64,000 nucleotides of DNA from Pycnopodia helianthoides (lineage: Eukaryota > Echinodermata > Asteroidea > Forcipulatida > Asteriidae). The stretch lies in contig CM063256.1 of assembly GCA_032158295.1 (NCBI GenBank), positions 13,996,953 to 14,060,952 of the forward strand. The letters run 5' to 3'. The position numbers and the translations under genes are program-made. The first letter of the stretch is position 1. Every line of letters begins with the position of its first letter. Under the pieces are notes generated by a model that worked only from the letters and a program-made list of their open reading frames with translations, was not told the origin of the DNA and did no database searches. Below, piece by piece: positions 59,475 to 64,000 of the stretch.

Positions 59475-61429
59475 TGCACATGACGTAATTAGAGTAGGGC
59501 GCCCTCGCCTAGAAGTCAAAAGGGAGATGTTCATTGGCCAATCCTGTGCGTCGCGCGTACAAATCTGTGCGTGTCCATTGTTTCATCATCGGTTTACCTC
59601 TAACATGGCGGCTTGATGACGTCAATGTATAAGGTAAAGTCCCAATCTCGCAAGGGTCTTTGTAGTACCGGTATGTGAAAAAATAACAACCTGACTCTCT
59701 CAACGACAACGCATGATTCAATCAAGTTGAGAATACGACCACGTTATGTCAACGATGGCGAAATTAACGGTAAATTGTGTGAAAATACAATGTATATAAT
59801 TGATAAGTTTTAATGCCCTAGATTGCACTCCTATTAAAAGTCCATTGATTTGTTTGAATAATATTTTGTGTAATAAAAATGAGCTTGTACTGAATATTTG
59901 CGTTTTTTGTTTACCCTACCAAACAATATTTTACTTTCAAACCCGATAAGAACTGGCCTTTTTTGGAATTGGTCACCGTTTAGGGCGCTATAATCTGGCC
60001 GATAGATCGGAACAGCTCACAATAAAAAACAATCACGATCTCGACAGAAACAACAGCAGTACCGACCGACTTTTATAACAAGTCAAGAAAATACATTCAC
60101 CGGGCAAAAGCGGGCTTCCTCATTTTAAACTTTCCAAGTTATCATTATAACTGATGGCAACACAGCTCTGACTGACAATAGCATAGAAACAGAACACAGA
60201 GAATGCTGAGCTCGATTGTTGTCTGTGTCTGCTGTGCACGCCCTCTATGTCAACTGTGGACACAGAGTATGTGACATGTCTGTATGGCAAAATTAACCAG
60301 ATCAACCAATGGGAAAGCTGTAATTTGCCATTCAGTTAAGATGGCAGCGCGCATGACTTGCCTCAAAGCAGATATGCATTGATAAGCACACACAGCGTTC
60401 TACGAGTTCTATTTCTATTGACTATATTCAATAGCGCCCTCTATCGGATGAGTTTTGTCCAACCTCAGACAACACCAATAGAACAATGTGCGGGGAAAAC
60501 AAAAACAATACAAACAATTTGTTGACTTCCACAAACAGTCCTAAATAATTTCCTCACAAAGTCAACTGTGACGTCTAACAATAATCTCAGTAGGCAATAA
60601 TAGATAACAGCAGTTAACGCGAAATAAAGACAGTTTGTATATGTCACATGTTACATTGAGTAACAAATGGCGCCATCTTCCTTTTAATTAGTGAAGACAT
60701 TTTTGGAACATTTGATCGCAAACTCGATCGTAATCACAGTAAAGTGGAACCACCATCAACTCTATGATGCGCGGCATGAAACAGTCACCGGCTGTTGTGA
60801 GCCATCGTATGTTTCACCGCACGATACGCCCTCCGCCTGTACAGCTGTGTACTGACCTGCCGTAGTGTACGCCTGTGTTAATCTTCTCTAATTGCTCAAT
60901 TTGTTTCTTCGTGAGAAATGCATTTCCTCGGTGAATATCCAGGTGGCTTGACCGTGGGAACTCTACTCATTCTGATAATGAAGTAGCGGGAATTAAAATT
61001 AGAAAAGGTATGAAACATTATTAAATGGAGTGTGTGTGTGTGCAACCACAACACTTACTATAATAGGGGGAAAATGTGTGCGGGTAATGTTTGTACTTTA
61101 AATGACTAAAAATAATTATCGCGTCATATTAGTATTATTGTTCTCTATGGTTTGATCTAACGCACGTAAATCGTTGTTATTTACAACTAATTTAGGCAAG
61201 CCACCAAGTTACAATGGCATGAACTACGTTGTGAACACAGATGAATGAATGAAAATATTACTGAATGCATACAGAGGGCCGGGGCAATGAAGAAAAATGT
61301 ACAATGTACAATGTTTACTGAATTCTCCGCAGTAGCAAATACGAAATGATGCAACTCGTACCCCTGCACTATCCCGTCCTTCCTCCATGGTTATTCCTAT
61401 CACGTCCGTGACCACTATTCCCTCTTTAA
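59475..61429. other. Non-coding stretch with candidate promoter motifs
   Basis: AACATGGCGGC followed by TGATGACGTCAATG (YY1-like and CRE-like words) lies at about 59602-59627, and AAATGGCGCCATCTT near 60665. A GC-richer segment runs from about 60760 to 60870. No exon is recognised. The word CCTCTATGTCAAC and 'cgccctct' motifs recur loosely. Promoter function is unproven. Confidence 0.35.
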
Positions 61430-61916
61430 AGGTAGGGTCATAGATTGTTTTTTTTGTCAACGTAATGCTGAAATAACAGGCACAATTATCAAGAAAGATG
61501 CAATAAACGTCACCCGTGAAAGTTTGAGCTGAGTACACTGTAGTGTCTAATTGTTGAGAAAACAACTTAAAACTTTCACTGTATTTTCATCAAGAACGTC
61601 GAATCCGTCCACGTTTAGCGAGGCGACACTAGCGGGTACCAACCGAATCTCTGGCCACAGCATTCGCGAATGGACACCACGGTAATTTTGAATTTTCAGT
61701 CAACCCTCAGAAATCTGAGAAACGATTCTTGCATGAATCGTTTCTCGGATTCAAATGGTGTTTTTTTGTGTGTGTGAAAATTATCCAAACCATACTTCAA
61801 ATGGAATAGTCCTTTACAAAAATAGTTTCTACTGTAACTTGCTGCAGCACTTCTCATGAAGTAAGTTTTTATGGCCTTTCATTTTTGTAGTGTTTATCAA
61901 TATATGTCCCTATCTT
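61430..61916. mobile_element. TTAA-associated MITE, family 3, copy 2
   Basis: The left end is AGGTAGGGTCATAGA after TTAA at 61426-61429; the right end TATATGTCCCTATCTT is a degraded complement. Internal words GTGAAAGTTTGAGCTGAGTA and CACTTCTCATGAAGTAAGTT match the element at 9059. Confidence 0.6.
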
Positions 61917-61930
61917 TACTATCACTGCAG

Positions 61931-62035
61931 CAGCTCCATGATTATACCGACACAGCTCGATTTCAGCCAGGTGCGAATGTTTCTTACGGTTCCACCATTG
62001 GATACGGCACACGGGCTTTCCAGCAGGCCAAGTGA
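61931..62035 (+). CDS. Orphan terminal exon candidate, 34 residues
   Basis: After a plausible acceptor (TATCTTTACTATCACTGCAG) an open frame reads QLHDYTDTAR, then FQPGANVSYGSTIGYGTRAF, then QQAK and TGA at 62033-62035. Its composition is protein-like, unlike the surrounding AT-rich DNA. I do not recognise the family. Upstream partner exons are not found in the window. It could also be a processed fragment. Confidence 0.4.
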   Translation, partial: QLHDYTDTARFQPGANVSYGSTIGYGTRAFQQAK

Positions 62036-63395
62036 TAACACTAACTTTGTGTTTTTCAAAACATAACGTACTGTTTTGAAAAGCCTATTACCCATTCTTA
62101 GCCTAGTAGGCCTACTATAAGGCCAAATAATAATAAAAAAATTAAAAACATGTTAAGCGTCCCCACCCGCTTTATTTTAAGAGGCCGCCTTCTTTTTGGT
62201 AAGGATACATTTTAACGATCTCTGACGATTTTTTTTTTTTTGTATTAAATAAATTAGATCGTATTTGTAGACTTTGGCACACCGAAAAAAACACACAGAA
62301 AAAAGCTGGCAACCATCCTAAAAAATTGAAGAAGAAAAGGGCCGTCCTCCTTCCTTTTTTTCTAAAAGGCAGGACGCTAAAAAATATATATATATATTAT
62401 TTTGCCTAATCTTTGATCCCTTAAAAAAATGCTGTCAAGAAGATAGCGTGTGAACAGAAAAGTAAACAATGAACAATTGCAAACTCGTGAAAACAGGACA
62501 TCTTTATATACACTAAAAATCACTGTCAATGAGTTCAGTCCAATAAATTGTAATTGCTTGACGAATAAACACTGCACTGTGAAAAATGTACTGACGTCTC
62601 AAACCCTATTTCCACTCTTATACTCTCATAATTTAAAGTTACAAACTAAAAATAATGCGTTGGGTCGTACGTTTTAGATTTTCAAACAAGGAATTTAATG
62701 AAATTATCATGTATGAAGTTAAACTCGCTTTAGGCCGAATAAAAAAAAAACATGTCTAGCGTCCCCCGCCCGCTTCTTTTTTAGAGGCCGCATCCTTTTT
62801 ATTTATTTTTCACGAAAAAAAGGGATACATTTTAACGATCTCTGGCCAAAACAAATAACATCGTAATTTTAGACTTTTAGCAAACTGGGAAAAAAAACGG
62901 GAAAAGCTAACAACCTTTTTAAAAAATAGCCCGGCCGGTTGTCTCAAAAAGTGTCGGGCGGACATTTTTGAAAAGAAAAAAAGGCCCTCCTCCTTCCTTT
63001 CTTCAAAAAAAAGGCAGGACGTTAAACATTGTTTTTGTTTTGCCTTATATTACATTTCGTACCGGTACTTTGTTTTCACGACACATTGGCAGCACGTGCA
63101 GAAGCCCCGAATAATATCCCCACTCTCTTTTAGTAAAAAAAAATTGTCTTCTTCTTATAAACCTTGCCTCAGATAATAAAATGTCACGTTATTCGTTTTT
63201 CCCCCACAAACTGCCAAGCAACTAATGAAAACGAACGCGAGAATTTTTTTATGGTGGATGTTATCTTTTGGGCTGGAGCAGAAATCGGATCTTGGGGTGC
63301 CTAGCAACTGAATTATTTCATCCCGCTACGAGACAGGCAAACAGAAGCGAGGAATCGCTCCTTATTATTAAGCGTACGGCTCATTTGTATGTTAA
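62036..63395. other. Non-coding stretch, duplicated GCGTCC block
   Basis: About 62150-62380 and 62755-63030 are diverged copies of one sequence (GCGTCCCC, CCCGCTT, GAGGCCGC, GGATACATTTTAACGATCTC, GGCAGGACG). No gene is recognised. Confidence 0.55.
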
Positions 63396-63782
63396 AGAAT
63401 CATTACAGAATTGGTTTTTGCTAACAAAACAGTTGCTGGCAGTGTAAGCACTTTATGTAATCCACCATATTATACATAAACTGACAAACCTGTAGAAGTT
63501 TGAGATCGATCGGCCATCTGGGTCACGAGAAAATAGTGAAAAACCGATTACACATTTGCATGAAATCATATAGATTCAACAAATGAATAAAACGCTCACT
63601 GAGCGATAAATCCAATCGGAAAATTAGTTTATTCATTTCTCATCAAATATTGCATTTCGGACAGAAATATTTCACGGGATGTTTTCTACTATCATCATCA
63701 TTAGACCGTGTAAGTTTTATGTAAATCTGTGATCAAAAAGTATATTTTACAAGTTTTTTCTTACCAATTCTGTAATGTTCCT
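63396..63782 (+). mobile_element. TTAA-flanked MITE, family 1, copy 4
   Basis: A 387-bp copy between TTAA at 63392-63395 and 63783-63786. The left end is AGAATCATTACAGAATTGG (one mismatched block) and the right end CCAATTCTGTAATGTTCCT. It is colinear with copy 1 throughout. Confidence 0.88.
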
Positions 63783-64000
63783 TTAACTGACTTTCCCCAA
63801 CGATAAACAAAACTGACTGAAATTGTAATATTCTGTTTAAGTTTGTTTGATCATTTTGTGGTCTTCGTGAAAATAAGACTGCAAATAAAAATCGTTGCTC
63901 GAAAAAACAAAACGTCAATTGCGATGTAATGACGAATCAACTGCTCACAGGTTGTTGACATATGGTGTGTCAGTTTGTTGAAAACTAAAATGAATGCACT
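63783..64000. other. Window end, no gene seen
   Basis: No exon or repeat is recognised after the last MITE. Confidence 0.4.

Overview
This window is animal genomic DNA, most likely from an echinoderm and perhaps a sea star. Three things point there: intron-rich animal genes, an animal GH9 cellulase fused to a CBM2 module, and a foldback element built like the TU elements described in sea urchins. There is no operon structure, and nearly all long open frames are repeat or intron shadows. I recognise three split genes, one orphan exon and a very large amount of repeat.

Layout. (1) 1-8.6 kb: repeat-rich DNA with tandem arrays, tRNA-derived SINEs and a TTAA-flanked MITE. (2) 8.6-19.9 kb, + strand: eight 3' exons of a Src-family tyrosine kinase (second half SH2 plus the complete kinase domain and tail). 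The SH3 and N-terminal exons are not visible and probably lie upstream of the window. (3) 20-23 kb: kinase 3' UTR and intergenic DNA. (4) 23.2-26.9 kb: an AT-rich ~175-bp satellite, broken by a 205-nt poly-T run. (5) 27.5-34.5 kb: a five-unit macrosatellite that alternates CAA/CAG arrays with a nearly identical ~850-bp spacer. (6) 34.9-45.0 kb, + strand: a secreted CBM2-GH9 endoglucanase gene in eleven exons. Its CBM2 exons carry stops and frame breaks while the catalytic exons are intact. Its first intron holds a truncated Ty3/gypsy gag cut by a TU-like foldback element, and other introns hold MITEs and a LINE remnant. (7) 48.6-57.5 kb, - strand: a secreted fibrinogen-related (FReD) lectin gene. 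It has a signal peptide and coiled-coil first exon, then about 20 tandemly duplicated tiny exons (72, 75 or 78 bp, phase 1-1) encoding a Thr/Ser-rich stalk, then three FReD exons. (8) 57.5-64 kb: upstream repeats, a near-perfect 153-bp hairpin, one orphan exon candidate and another TTAA MITE.

The best candidate for an undescribed system is the FReD stalk-exon array. Every unit can be added or skipped without breaking frame, two sequence subtypes exist, and one exon is a chimera of the two. This suggests a lectin whose stalk length and sequence vary by alternative splicing and by array recombination. The three genes have no evident shared pathway; two encode secreted proteins (one digestive, one probably immune) and one encodes a signalling kinase. 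Coding exons of the kinase and the cellulase each contain an apparent 1-nt loss in a G or C homopolymer, which could be assembly error.
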